Shown: positions 34,815 through 45,353, counted from the first letter of the stretch. The stretch: 64,000 bases of DNA from Branchiostoma floridae (GCF_000003815.2 NC_049980.1:26228951-26292950); one strand, 5' to 3'. Numbers and translations: made by a program. Notes: a model not told the origin generated them from the sequence alone.

Positions 34815-35815
34815 GCATCATTTCCGTGTCAAAATGTCGTATTGAAAAAGGTACCTTAAAGAGGCGAAAATAGACATAAATACGTCTACGATGCTTTTAA
34901 CAAAACGTCGTTTCGGTGGGCTTGAAGGGGCCTTTTGAACGATGCCCATACGTCCCCTTTGCACGGCTCCACAATTTCCGTGTCAAAATAACGTTTTGGA
35001 CAAGGGTACCGTAAACAAGCGAAAATACTTGTACGATGTTGCGACAGGGACGTAACCATATCGTATCGGTGGGGAGTGGTGATAGAGTCAATTCCGAGAC
35101 ACCATGAGGGTTTTTAGACAATAATTGTAATAAGTTGGAATTATTTTGAATAAAAGAATATCTAAGCCCCAATAATTATAATTTTTTCAAAAATATCAAT
35201 ATGGAATTTTGAATCTATTTGAATTCCTTTTAATACTTTGGAAACATTTTCAAAGAGATCACACAAAAATCTCTTTATTTACAATAATTTTCAAACATCT
35301 GCAGGATTCTTTCACTTTTAGAAATATTTACAAAAAATGGTAAACCTTGCTAAATGGTAGAATTAATTCATTGCCCCATGAAAGTTAGCCCCTTTTGTCT
35401 GCCTGGTATATTTTTAGATTTCACTGATGGGCACTGGTGGGCCTTTGTGGTAGGCCATTGGCATGACATCCAGATGTACTTTGCAAGGATGTGTGAATTG
35501 CTTTCTTCCTAGCCCACTGACCCAATATTACAAAAAATGGTAGAAAATGGTAAATAAAGGCAAAATGCTGTTACCATTGTTTACAAACTGTTAGAAGTAT
35601 TCTGTTCCACATTGTGAATATTTCAAAGGTTTTACAGACCAGGAAAAATATTTAGAAAGTTCAAATAGCATTAGAAATATTTCAAAAGTATAAAATCTCC
35701 TGGACATATAATTGAAAACAATTGAAACCATTTGTAAATTATGACAATGGCAACCCTCGCGGTGACTCGGAATCGACTCTAGCGTGCTACGATCTTCTGC
35801 AATATCGCATATCAT
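34815..35815. repeat. Left arm of large inverted repeat around exon U
   Basis: Sequence from GCATCATTTCCGTGTCAAAA to the TATCGCATATCAT at about 35815, minus the MITE at 35095-35779, is the inverted counterpart of 37371-37656. Shared words include AAAGGTACCTTAAAG, GACGATGCCCATACGTCCCC-like segments and AGCGTGCTACGAT. Arms are diverged but clearly related. Confidence 0.85.
35095..35779. mobile_element. 685-bp TA-flanked inverted-repeat transposon (MITE)
   Basis: Terminal inverted repeats GAGTCAATTCCGAGACACC and its partner GGTGACTCGGAATCGACTC, with TA duplicated outside (35093-35094 and 35780-35781). The inverted-repeat arm at 37371-37656 has the sequence without this insert, an internal empty site (CGATAGCGTGCTACG). 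AT-rich interior, no transposase frame. Probably a Tc1/mariner-type non-autonomous element. Confidence 0.82.
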
Positions 35816-35850
35816 GCCATATACCCGTACACCATTTACTAGAGTCTAAC

Positions 35851-36153
35851 CTGAAATCTTGTATACTTCATTTCCTCGCTGTCCGCCCTCGCCGTCCGAT
35901 GCGCAGGTTGTGGAAGGACCGTACCTGTCGTACGTGTTGAGCCCATCAGCAGACCCAGCACACCAACCGCCATTTTGTAGAGCAAACACCGGAAAGCCAC
36001 GAGAAAGTGCTACCTGGTAACACTTCTCTATGGGATTTTCTCGTGACTCGTAGTCTCCGTCCAGGCGTGGATCTGTCCCCTCGAGTGTCGGAATGGCGCG
36101 GTCATCTGTGTCCCTCCAGCAACCCAGGCTGATGTACTCACGGCTTTCGCTTC
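35851..36153 (-). CDS. MACPF gene exon U, GCW/RAIP module
   Basis: Acceptor TACTCTCTCAAACAG, donor TCAG|GTTAGA; phase 1-1, 101 codons. It contains YISLGCWRDTDDRAIPTLEG, KCYQVALSRGF, FALQNGGWC, YGPSTTC and GNEVYKI. This pattern recurs in extracellular proteins of amphioxus and other invertebrates; I have no firm domain name and it may be lectin-like. The exon is bracketed by inverted satellite-bearing repeats, and a MITE ends about 70 bases from its donor. Confidence 0.85.
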
Positions 36154-37057
36154 CTGTTTGAGAGAGTAACGTTAAAAGCCAAGTGGATTTTTCTACTCTT
36201 GTTCTTCTTTCAGGGGGTCGGTGTATTGGTGGTTTTGGTCCAAATACCGTGTTATGATTTTATGTATATTAATATGAATTTAATCACACATTTAAAACGA
36301 AGTGCGTTGCACCCAAGTGGTCGTTCTAATTCCTACTCCCTACGATGCACGTAATGTCCTACCGTTCCTGTCGTCTATACTTCTAACAATTTGCGATGTG
36401 CCGCTAACGCTTTGCGCTATACGCTATCATTAAAATATCACAAAGGTATCTGGGACAATGTCACACACGTTCTTACGATAAACGCTTTCATATACATATC
36501 TGGTAGACGTCTTTAAGTTTCTTTAAGTTAACGCACGTTTTGTGATACGATATTCAGACATAGAATGTACAGGCAAGAATGATACCGGATTAAAAAAAAC
36601 ATCGTCTGAATTGCGATATCATACCTGATGACGATAATTTAAGGTACATCTTTTATCAGAAAATACGTATATCGTAGACGTATTTACGCAATTTTAAGGT
36701 ACCTTTTTCTCTGCCTCAATTTTTCCCACAGATTTTGATGAAGTTCTATTTATGGCCCTTTATCTATTCTTTTGATTGTCCCTTGAGAACATTTACCCTT
36801 CCACTTGTCATCTTTAAAAGACCTTCCCCTACACCAAGAAATAGCAGAATAATAACCGCACACGTGACGAGTGGCACTTGCCGGCGTCCTTCTTTGGGCA
36901 ACTTATAAGACATGTGACAGAGAGTTGTCAATCACGTCGCCCTGTCATGTGCTAGACTTTGACTTTGACTTTGTTTGAATCGCAACAGGTACAATGTGCT
37001 AAACGTGTTATGTCATTGTTTTATCCGCACTCCAAATCACCTACCGTCGCCTTTTCC
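36154..37057. other. Intron, no feature seen
   Basis: Sequence upstream of exon U on the gene strand. It has many short CGATAT and ACGTAT words but no exon or clear repeat boundary. Confidence 0.5.
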
Positions 37058-37310
37058 AAGTGGGGCATAACCATGTTTGGAATGGGGGAGGGAAGGGTCT
37101 CGATTTCAAGTGACGCGTACGCAGTACCTAATGGTCCGCCAGGCGTCGCTTATGGTAACGTTGATTTGATCAAGTGGGACATAACCATGTTTGGAATGGG
37201 GGGTGGAAAGGTGACGATGCTTTGATTTCAAGTGACACGTACACAGTACCTGATGGTACAATGTAACGTTGACTTGATCAAGTGGGGCATAACCATGTTG
37301 GAGTGAGAAG
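37058..37310. repeat. ~110-bp tandem repeat, three copies
   Basis: CAAGTGGGGCATAACCATGT starts at 37058, with related starts at 37171 and 37279 (spacing 113 and 108). Intervening sequence with CGTACGCAGTACCTAATGGT-type words also repeats. Confidence 0.8.
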
Positions 37311-37370
37311 GGGGTGTACGTACCGTATGATGTGTAACATTACAGCATACATATTTGGTTCAATGTTGCT

Positions 37371-37656
37371 ATGATGTGCGATATAGCAGGAAATCGTAGC
37401 ACGCTATCGTTCGATATCGTAACGTCCCTGTTGAAACATCGTACACGTACCTTGTTTAAGGTACCCTTTTCCAGAACGTTATTTTGACTCGAAAATTGTA
37501 AAGCTGTGCAAAGGGGACGTATGGGCATCGTTCAAACGGCCCCTTTAGGCCTAACAAAACGACGTTTTGTTCAAAGCAGCGTAGACGTATTTACGTCTAT
37601 TTTCGCTTCTTTAAGGTACCTTTTTCAGTACGAAATTTTGACACGGAAATGATGCC
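37371..37656. repeat. Right arm of large inverted repeat around exon U
   Basis: Reverse complement of the left arm (34815-35094 plus 35780-35815) without the MITE. It is followed by about 410 bp of unmatched sequence and then the inverted 53-bp satellite array. Confidence 0.85.
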
Positions 37657-38067
37657 ATATATATAAAGACACGAACATATGAAAAAATGGAGCGTTTAAT
37701 ACCAGTCCTATAATCTTTTAAGGAGACACAGCCCGGTGTGATTCTTTTAGTTCATGTTTACCAGAATCGTTGGAGAATGCCCCACTGAGCATCATGCACG
37801 CCTGGCTTGGCACGTGGTGAGCAAATGTGCTTCCAAGTGTAAACTCGAAGGTCGTACTACACATTTTACCAGAGAAACATTTTTTCGAAATGTTTTAGAT
37901 TATGCTATATGTAATATTTTTACGAGAACTTTGCTTAACAGAAGCTCGGTGACAGCTTGTGTACTGATGACTGCTAAATTCTCCCAACAGCCGGATTTTT
38001 CCAGCTGTGGGCTCGCCAGCCTCACGTTTCTTCCCCTTCACAGCGTTCTTTAGAGGAAAATTGGACA

Positions 38068-38564
38068 TGTAAGGCTTCCGTAACGTAAGGGTTGACAAAA
38101 AAATCGCAGCTCGAGATAGCGGACAGGCTTCCGTAACGTAAGGGTTGACAAAAAAATCGCAGCTCGAGATAGCGGACAGGCTTCCGTAACGTAAGGGTTG
38201 ACAAAAAAATCGCAGCTCGAGATAGCGGACAGGCTCCGTAACGTAAGGGTTGACAAAAAAATCGCAGCTCGAGATAGCGGACAGGCTTCCGTAACGTAAG
38301 GGTTGACAAAAAAATCGCAGCTCGAGATAGCGGACAGGCTTCCGTAACGTAAGGGTTGACGAAAACATCGCAGCTCGAGATAGCAGACAGGCTTCCGTAA
38401 CGTAAGGGTTGACTAAAAAAATCGCAGCTCGAGATAGCGGACAGGTTTCCGTAACGTAAGGGTTGACGAAAACATCGCAGCTCGAGATAGCGGACCACAG
38501 CAGGACCTGGACTTAATGGTCCTTAATTGACCACTTCCGTAATGTAAGGTTTGACGAAAACATC
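38068..38564 (-). repeat. 53-bp satellite array, right, inverted (ends at assembly gap)
   Basis: The same 53-bp unit as at 33961 but in the opposite orientation, eight copies or so with few differences (AAAAAAATCGCAGCTCGAGA.AGCGGACAGG). The array runs into a 100-N gap at 38565. Long minus-strand open frames through it are artefacts. Confidence 0.93.
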
Positions 38565-38664
38565 NNNNNNNNNNNNNNNNNNNNNNNNNNNNNNNNNNNN
38601 NNNNNNNNNNNNNNNNNNNNNNNNNNNNNNNNNNNNNNNNNNNNNNNNNNNNNNNNNNNNNNNN
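38565..38664. other. Assembly gap (100 N)
   Basis: Exactly 100 N at the end of the right satellite array; real length unknown. Confidence 0.99.
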
Positions 38665-38993
38665 ACGACACCGGGCAACCTGTTAGTCCTCTGTACTGAA
38701 ATTCCCAAGGGAGACATGAATGAACCCCTGGTGTACATTTTACTCGTAGCCACTGAAGGCAGACTGTTATGAAAACAACAATGATGTATTTAAATCGATA
38801 ACCCGTTGGTTTGTAAGCTTATTTGTAAGTTTTTGAAATGCCCCATGTTTCAGAATGTCCAATATTTTGCCACTACTGTCATTTGCGTCATTGATATGGG
38901 AATTCTATAATTCCAATGTGTTTTTTTCATATTCATTCTCCATCAGCAGCTGAATGTACAATTTCTGAATTGCTACTGAATGAATCCACTCAC

Positions 38994-39314
38994 CAGGGGC
39001 AGTGCAGACAACACCAGCATCCTCATGATGGTCACAGTCGTGCAGTCCCCAACCATTATGGGTACAGGCGGCCAGACTTGCCTCAGTACCGGAACAGGCC
39101 ACTTGGTCTAGCCAGATCTGCCCCGAGCCTTGGCCGAACGATGCCTGAGTTGTTGCTTCCTGAGCGTCCCCGAAGCCGAGCATCCGACACACCACGTGTG
39201 CGTCCTCTATTGCCCAGCCATCATCACAGACTGTCCCCCACTGACCGTCGTGGTACACCTCAACTCTCCCCTCCAGGAACCCAGTTCCACCCACAAGTCG
39301 GATATCTGTGGTCA
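38994..39314 (-). CDS. MACPF gene exon T, SRCR domain
   Basis: Acceptor GATTATTTCCCAG, donor CCTG|GTGAGT; phase 1-1; 107 codons. A whole scavenger receptor cysteine-rich domain: IRLVGG, GRVEVYHDGQWGTVCDDGW, VVCRMLGFG, IWLDQVACSG, CTHNGWGLHDC and GVVC. Six cysteines are present, the group A count, although it sits in a single exon as group B domains usually do. SRCR domains commonly bind microbial or polyanionic ligands. Confidence 0.96.
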
Positions 39315-39440
39315 CTGGGAAATAATCATCATCATGAGAGGGAAATGACATCCTTAGAGAAGTGCAGCTTTGCCATTCTCCTGCGCAGATTCAAACCTTG
39401 TCACAGAAATCTGTGCAGTTCGACTCTACATGCCCGCACT

Positions 39441-39533
39441 ATCATATTCACTATCATGGGCATAGCTTCAAACCGGGTGAGGTACATGTATCAGCCAATT
39501 AGGCCAAGGAGGTTAAAAGCCTCCTTGATTAGT
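39441..39533. repeat. Direct repeat at the left edge of the duplicated segment
   Basis: ATCATATTCACTATCATGGG... to CCTCCTTGATTAG, also found at 40587-40663. The two copies flank the duplicated segment 39543-40527 almost exactly. Confidence 0.8.
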
Positions 39534-39688
39534 TTAATACTAGTCTTTGTCTCTTCCATGCACCTCATTGTCTATTTCTCTTATTCTACATGCATTGTAT
39601 GTCTTTCTGCCTGTCTGGTGCTAGGCGACCCTCAGTTTCAGCATTCATGAAAGCATATCTCACTTGCATTGTTTTATTGATAACTTAC

Positions 39689-39817
39689 CAGTGCAGCATT
39701 TTATCTTATTTCCCGTCCAGCAGCATTCCCCATCCCCACATCTGTCGGTAGCCACCTGATATCCGCGGTCGCAGCTGCCTGGGTTGCAAAACGGAGCTAT
39801 CCCTTCCCAGTAGCACT
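39689..39817 (-). CDS. MACPF gene exon S, W-G-APFC cysteine module (copy 1)
   Basis: Acceptor TGTTCTCTGTTCCAG, donor G|GTAAGT; phase 1-1, 43 codons. CYWEGIAPFCNPGSC, the RCGDGECCW core and KIKCC form a compact disulphide-rich module that I recall as common in invertebrate and amphioxus extracellular proteins. I know no experimentally defined role. It is the paralog of the exon at 31817. Confidence 0.85.
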
Positions 39818-40192
39818 CTGGAACAGAGAACACAGGCAGTTATGGGCATTAATGCTAATTGCTGATAAGTATTATTATGTCATGCATGGGCCGCGATAAC
39901 ATTTAATACATGTGTTCCTGACCAGGTAATAAAAAGCCACGTCATACAAGCTTCGAAGTTTTATCACACAGGCTTCCATCATATAATACTCGGCGCACAC
40001 CGAGAGCGGCATGGTCGAATATTCAAATACCTGAGTTGGATGTTGGAATGTGCTGTTGGAACTTCCTGGGCATTTTGTATGGAAACATATGTTTTCTCAG
40101 GTGGGTATGACATAAATAAAATACAAAGCGGTGTATTCCGCATCACCCTCAGTCCCAGCCCTCCCGCGGGGGTAACAGGTCAACTCGCCCCA

Positions 40193-40381
40193 AGACTAAC
40201 TCGCCCCAACTATTTACTACCGACTCGCCCCAAGTTACGGGGACAGGGAATACAGGATAGCCCTTGCTTTTATACTGCTTTAACACACGTATATCCAAAT
40301 TTTAGATATTACTTTATATGCTAACAAAATCTCGTCACTCTAATTTTTGGGGCGTTGGGGCGAGTTAGTCTTGGGGCGAGT
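40193..40381. mobile_element. 189-bp MITE with CTCGCCCC inverted repeats
   Basis: Begins ACTCGCCCCAAGACTAACTC and ends with the inverted GAGTTAGTCTTGGGGCGAGT. It is absent at the matching place in the 31671-32566 copy, so it inserted after the duplication. Confidence 0.82.
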
Positions 40382-40586
40382 CGTCTAGAAATCACCGCAG
40401 TTGGGCTGGAACCTCGGGCGATACGGAATACACAGCTTACACATAACCAAACATGGACTCCCCGACCATGGCCAGATGGTTCGGGAGCTGGGTCGGCTGG
40501 TGTTCGGCTTGGTCGGCTAGTGTTCAGTAGGTCTAGAATGGGTCGGCTGGTGATCGGCTGGTGTCCAGCGCGGTCAGCTGTCACTG

Positions 40587-40663
40587 TCATATTCACTATC
40601 ATGGGCGTAGCTTGAAACCTGGTATCAGCCAATTAGACCAAGGTTAAAAACCTCCTTGATTAG
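40587..40663. repeat. Direct repeat at the right edge of the duplicated segment
   Basis: Second copy of the repeat at 39441-39533, shorter by small deletions. Confidence 0.8.
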
Positions 40664-41269
40664 ACAGACGCCATTTTGTTGTCCAAAGCAAGGAGGTGAT
40701 ATAACCTCCTTGTCCAAAGTATAAAGATTGTGTTGAATAAGGCAAGAACATCAATATTCATGAATGATGGTATCGTACCACAACATTCCACCCCATTCAA
40801 CAATCCTTTTTGCGTCCAAACCTATCAAATCATGTACCAAATTTGAGATCCCAGAAATCTGAGAGTAAAGGACGACCGCAGCATATCACCAAAAATATTG
40901 CCAAATGCCAAATTGGACATTTGAAATGTAGTTGCGCGCTGCGCGCTGATTGGCTGTACCTAAATAAGGTAAGCTTTTTCCCTGAATCTCAATTAGAAAA
41001 AGTGGGTTACTAAGGAAAGGAATAATAGATTTGAATGCTGTTCAACATGCAGGTAGCTCAGAGGGAGGTGCATAACTATTATGCAAATTAGGACTACATT
41101 TTCATAATTGATATGGGAATTCCAATGTTTTCTTTTCAGTAAGACTTCAATCCCTGAAATGTAGCTTAGAAGTGATTAATGACAGGGGCATAAACTTGCA
41201 AATAAACTTCATTACCCTCAACGGGTAAAACTAGAGTTCCACGACCCCATACCTTCGCCAAATGATTGT

Positions 41270-42150
41270 ATCTTTTACAACTGCTGTATTAATTGTGTTT
41301 GTCATTAATTATGCAAATAAGGGTCTCATTTGCATAAATCATATTATCAGATCATATCCTCCACCAAACAACAGACGCACGCAATCTATGTTAAGAAAGA
41401 GGGCTTTTATCGCATTTTCTGCTAAGTTATGCAAATGAGGACCTCATAATCATAATCGTTTGCATAATCAATGTTCAACGATGTTCACCTGTACATAACT
41501 TACAATGCTACCAGTAAGAAGTTCCCATCATTTACCACACTGACATTATGGCATGTTCTCATTAATTATGCAAATTAGGTCTTTATTTAGCATAATATAT
41601 ATACATATCAATATTCTTCTCTTTCTCAGCTACAAACGTCACATGTTTCAATGGTCCTATAATGGAACTGAGCATGTTTAGACCATTTCTCAATTGATTA
41701 TGCAAATTAGCTTGCAATTTGCATAATTAATATGTAATTATATGAAGCATCACATAAGCTATCCACATACCAAAAATCATAACAATCCGTCAAACCCTTC
41801 TTGAGTTATTCCCTTTCAAAGTCTGACACTAAACCTGCCCTGCAGTTCCAAAACAAGCCGCTAGGGGGCCCAAACCTACACCACTCACTCTCGGCATCAA
41901 GAGCTGTCTACCACTCAGAATTCATAGCCGCAGCATGTCCAGAACTTGAGATATGTAACCAGAAAGTTCCAATGCAGTACCGTAACAGGTTGCTAGGGGG
42001 CCCAAAATCTAATCATTTTTAGGTCTCATCAACACCTACCCACATACTGAATATCAATACAATCCATCCGGGCGTTCTCGAGTTATGGTGGTCTTCTACA
42101 AACACACATACACACAAACGCTACCCAAAATATAACCTTCTTGGCGAAGG
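41270..42150. repeat. Interspersed repeat with TTATGCAAAT words
   Basis: Several imperfect units combine ATTAATTATGCAAATTAGG-type and TTTGCATAAT words, followed by CTAGGGGGCCCAAA blocks and a tail ending in CTTCTTGGCGAAGGTAAT. A shorter relative lies at 56945-57425. It looks like an old non-autonomous element; family not recognised. Confidence 0.65.
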
Positions 42151-42281
42151 TAATGAAAAGGCAGTCGTGGTTCTTGGCCGCAGTCGGCCCTTTCAAGCAT
42201 TCTTGACAATCCTACAATACAAGAATCGTACGATGGAAACGACAAATATGATCAGAAACCATTACCAATGTAGCTACCAAC

Positions 42282-42455
42282 CTAAACTGCTGCCTCCAGT
42301 TCCTGTCTCTTCCACAGCCTTCTCGCCAGGGGTACATCCGTGTGTGCAGCTACCGTCCGTCCCCCTGTACAGGCAGTTCTCACACTGGTCAAGCTCGGGC
42401 CCGGAGCACATCCGTGTCCCCTGGTCGGTCACATCCTCACAGAACCCGCTACATC
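42282..42455 (-). CDS. MACPF gene exon R, furin-like module
   Basis: Acceptor CTACTATCTACAG, donor TTAG|GTTGGT; phase 1-1, 58 codons. It contains CSGFCEDV, CSGPELDQCENC and CTHGC, regularly spaced cysteines of a furin-like/growth-factor-receptor repeat, then a Gly/Ser linker. Confidence 0.8.
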
Positions 42456-42797
42456 CTGTAGATAGTAGCAGTAGACTGGTTTACTTCGAATTCCACAAAG
42501 GATGAAAAGGCTTATTGTCAGCCCAGTGCTGAATTGTAGTCGGGTATTCCTTTAGGATTGAAGAGTTGATAAATATTTAGATTTGATTAACATGGACTCT
42601 CATAATTCCACCGGATGTCATTATACTGCCACATGAGAAAAAAGTACATTAATTTAAAGAAATTTAATGAGATGTACCAATGCGGCATTAGTAATTCTCA
42701 GATATAGACACAGATATTTAGGTGTTCAATATGAACAACATGTTTGAAGTTTAAGTCAAACGTCCTCCTTGGAGGCATTAGATATTATGGCACTTAC

Positions 42798-42893
42798 TCC
42801 TGCAGATATTGTTGTCGTCATAGTGGGTGAGAGGGCACTCCGACACACACGTGACCACGCCCGCAGGTGAGACGTCAGCCATCTGCTTTATAC
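42798..42893 (-). CDS. MACPF gene exon Q, furin-like module
   Basis: Donor GGA|GTAAGT; phase 1-1, 96 bp. The shared codon with exon P rebuilds a cysteine, and the frame gives VVTCVSECPLTHYDDNNIC, a furin-like repeat. The acceptor is taken at TTGTAAG (42895-42894) because the nearer AAAGCAG would break the phase. Confidence 0.65.
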
Positions 42894-42931
42894 CTTACAA
42901 GGCGTGAAAACATCATCAATGTCTCCTAAGA

Positions 42932-44075
42932 GCACAAAAAGTTTGGAATACTAACTTTGGCTGATCATATTTTTGTTGTTTTTGCATTAATTTTAATATG
43001 TTATATATATCAAGTAAAATATAAGTAAGTGCCCAAATTTCAATTTTTGTGTTCAACTTTTTTCCATCCTGCTGGTATGGGTGTGGGTGTCAAGGATTCA
43101 ATCTATCCTTTTTTCACGTAATCTTTGGTATACAGAACATCCAAGTTTATAAAAGTATATGTGCCCTTTTGGCTGTTGGGTGACCGAATCGAGGTATGGA
43201 GGCGGCAACGAGAATGCCATGCTGACTGTCGTATGGATAGAGCGTAACAGCGCGTAGCACTTGGTGGAGGTCATGGTGTGGCGTATGTATGGCTGCCACA
43301 GGAAAAACAAGGTTCACCCTCATCCCAGACATGACAACCTCAATGCTATGAGATACAGGGCACCATTCTCCATGCAGTCGCAATGTCATACTTCATCAGT
43401 GTGTGTGGGGGACCAAATGCAATTCTGCGAGTGTAAGACTACAATGCCCGTCCCCTCAGAGCAAGGGTCATTGCAGACTGTGTGCATGGACGGGCGGTGT
43501 AATCTAACAGAATGTCATTCGACACCATACTGAAGGGGTAAGACATTGCGACTGAATGGGAATGGTGTCCCTGTATCTCACAGTCTTGAGGTTGTCTTGT
43601 CTAAGATGATAGTGAACCTTGTTTTTCCTGTGGCAGCCATACATACACCACACCAAGCGCTACGCACTGAACATTACACTATATCCATGCAACAGTCAGC
43701 GTAGCATTCTCACCAAAATCCACATCCAACAGCCAAAAGAGCACATATACTCTTATCAAATGTTAAAGATAAACTTGGATGTTCTGTATACCAAAGATTA
43801 CGTGAAAAAAGGATAGATTGAATCCTTGACACCCATACCCATACCAGCAGGATGATACAGAGTTTAGCACAAAAATTGAAATTTGGGCACTTTTTTTCGT
43901 GACCCACTGACGTAAGTAGCCCTGGTGCTCGTTTCACGAATTTATAATCATAAGAAATTTGATACCATATGAAAGGAAATCACACACGCTTTCTATTGAT
44001 ATATGACACGTTAAAACTGATGCACAATCAACGGAAATATGATCAGCCAAAGTTGATATTCCAAACTTTTTGTGC
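42932..44075. repeat. 1.14-kb near-palindrome in the exon P-Q intron
   Basis: The left half (from GCACAAAAAGTTTGGAATA) is mirrored as reverse complement in the right half (ending TATTCCAAACTTTTTGTGC). Matching blocks include GTGCCCAAATTTCAATTTTT, CATCCTGCTGGTATGGGTG, TTTTTTCACGTAATCTTTGG, GGCTGCCACAGGAAAAACAA and GAGATACAGGG, with the centre near 43500. Outer arms are strongly alike; the core is diverged. Confidence 0.9.
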
Positions 44076-44674
44076 CAAGTTTAGTATTAGGCGCATAAAA
44101 ATGACAAAATGTATTAAGGGCTTCAATTCATGGTCAGACATTTATGGTGAATCAATGGTTTGTTTGGATCAATAGATATTTCATTGATAGTAATATGGTT
44201 CTTTGACAGTAGTTTTAATAATAACAGCAACAATGATTTTTCAGTTGGATCTGTCCATCTCATGATGAGAGAAGCGACTCTTCACAGCCCTGCTTTTGTG
44301 TGGTTAAGCAATGTGAATTTGTGTTGCAAAAAAGCTATTGATAACATCCCCATGATTTATCTAACTCGGTATGTTGCTGACATTTCACAATGATGGATGT
44401 GATGTGGGCAGCGCCTTTGGTCAAGAATACGTACCGGAGGACTTGCACTAATGCTATGCAGGCCAGGATACAGCAGCCTAGACACGATTTTTCCTCTTTT
44501 TGCTAGTCGAGTCCTCCGGTAGACACGATTTACGCATTGCAAAATACCAAGTGCTCCAGCACACATTCTTGACAAACTTTGTATCACTCTCATTGCTGAT
44601 CACACCTTGAAACTAGTGTTGTAATGGGCTGCCTGGTGAAAGTTAGATGTGAGTGATGAACCAAGGCGACTTAC

Positions 44675-45035
44675 ATTCACAGTTCGAGGATCCGGCTGGC
44701 GCGGTCATGGTGTAAGGACAGTCTGCCACGCACTCAAAGTCTCCCTCATGTCCGTCCAAGTACGGGTATGGCACCGTCATGTTCACACACGCTATGCAAT
44801 CCCGCGGATCATCGGACCCGGTCGTGCGGCAGCCTTCGCACTCCTCATGACACACCTGCACACATCTACTGCCAAACTGTTCTGTTCCCTCGCGACAGAC
44901 CATGAGGTCCTCGGGAAACGGGTCCAGCTGAGACACGCCCATCATCTTTACATCTTCAGTGCCGCTGCCGAACGCGTAGAAATGGACGGTTGGGATGCCG
45001 CTGAACTGGTAGTCAAGCCAGACATGAGCCTGCTC
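44675..45035 (-). CDS. MACPF gene exon P, domain end plus cysteine-rich module
   Basis: Acceptor CACGACCTACAG, donor GAAT|GTAAGT; phase 0 in, phase 1 out; 361 bp. The first third closes the beta-rich domain (VHFYAFGSGTED). The rest is cysteine-rich with spacing like furin-like/growth-factor-receptor modules (CVQVCHEECEGC, CIAC, CVADCP). From this exon on, all introns are phase 1. Confidence 0.82.
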
Positions 45036-45263
45036 CTGTAGGTCGTGGCAGGGTATACAGAGAGAAAATAATGCTACTACAGAATCGTTGTGACAAAAAT
45101 AAATTACTGTCAGGGTTCCAGAAGTCCAATGCTTGTAGTATTCCTCAGCAGAAAAGAAAAAAAGAAAAGAAAGGTTGATGCCCTTTGTGGGTTTGTAGGT
45201 AAAGTGTTTGTGGTTTGCAAAACAAACGACAAGCTCCTATGGTACTGCAGTATAAGCTGTAGA

Positions 45264-45333
45264 ACACACACAGAGACACACACACACATACGCACTGACA
45301 CAAACATATGCGCGCGCTCACACACACATACTG
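45264..45333. repeat. CA microsatellite near the exon O donor
   Basis: Imperfect (CA)n with GA and CG interruptions, about 20 bases from the exon O donor. Confidence 0.9.
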
Positions 45334-45353
45334 GTAGATATCTGTAGCATCAC

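Larger units (their letters stand above)
39543..40527. repeat. Segmental duplication, copy containing exon S
   Basis: Direct-orientation match of 31671-32566. It includes exon S, flanking intron, a decayed copy of the TA-flanked element, and a private 189-bp insertion at 40193-40381. Confidence 0.9.

Noticed and set aside
37895-38498. Minus-strand open frames of about 157 codons
   Set aside because: They translate the 53-bp satellite in rotating frames; no start context, splice signal or known domain.
42798-42882. Exon Q starting at 42882 after AAAGCAG
   Set aside because: That acceptor gives phase 0 in, incompatible with the phase 1 end of exon P; starting at 42893 restores phase 1 and a conserved cysteine.
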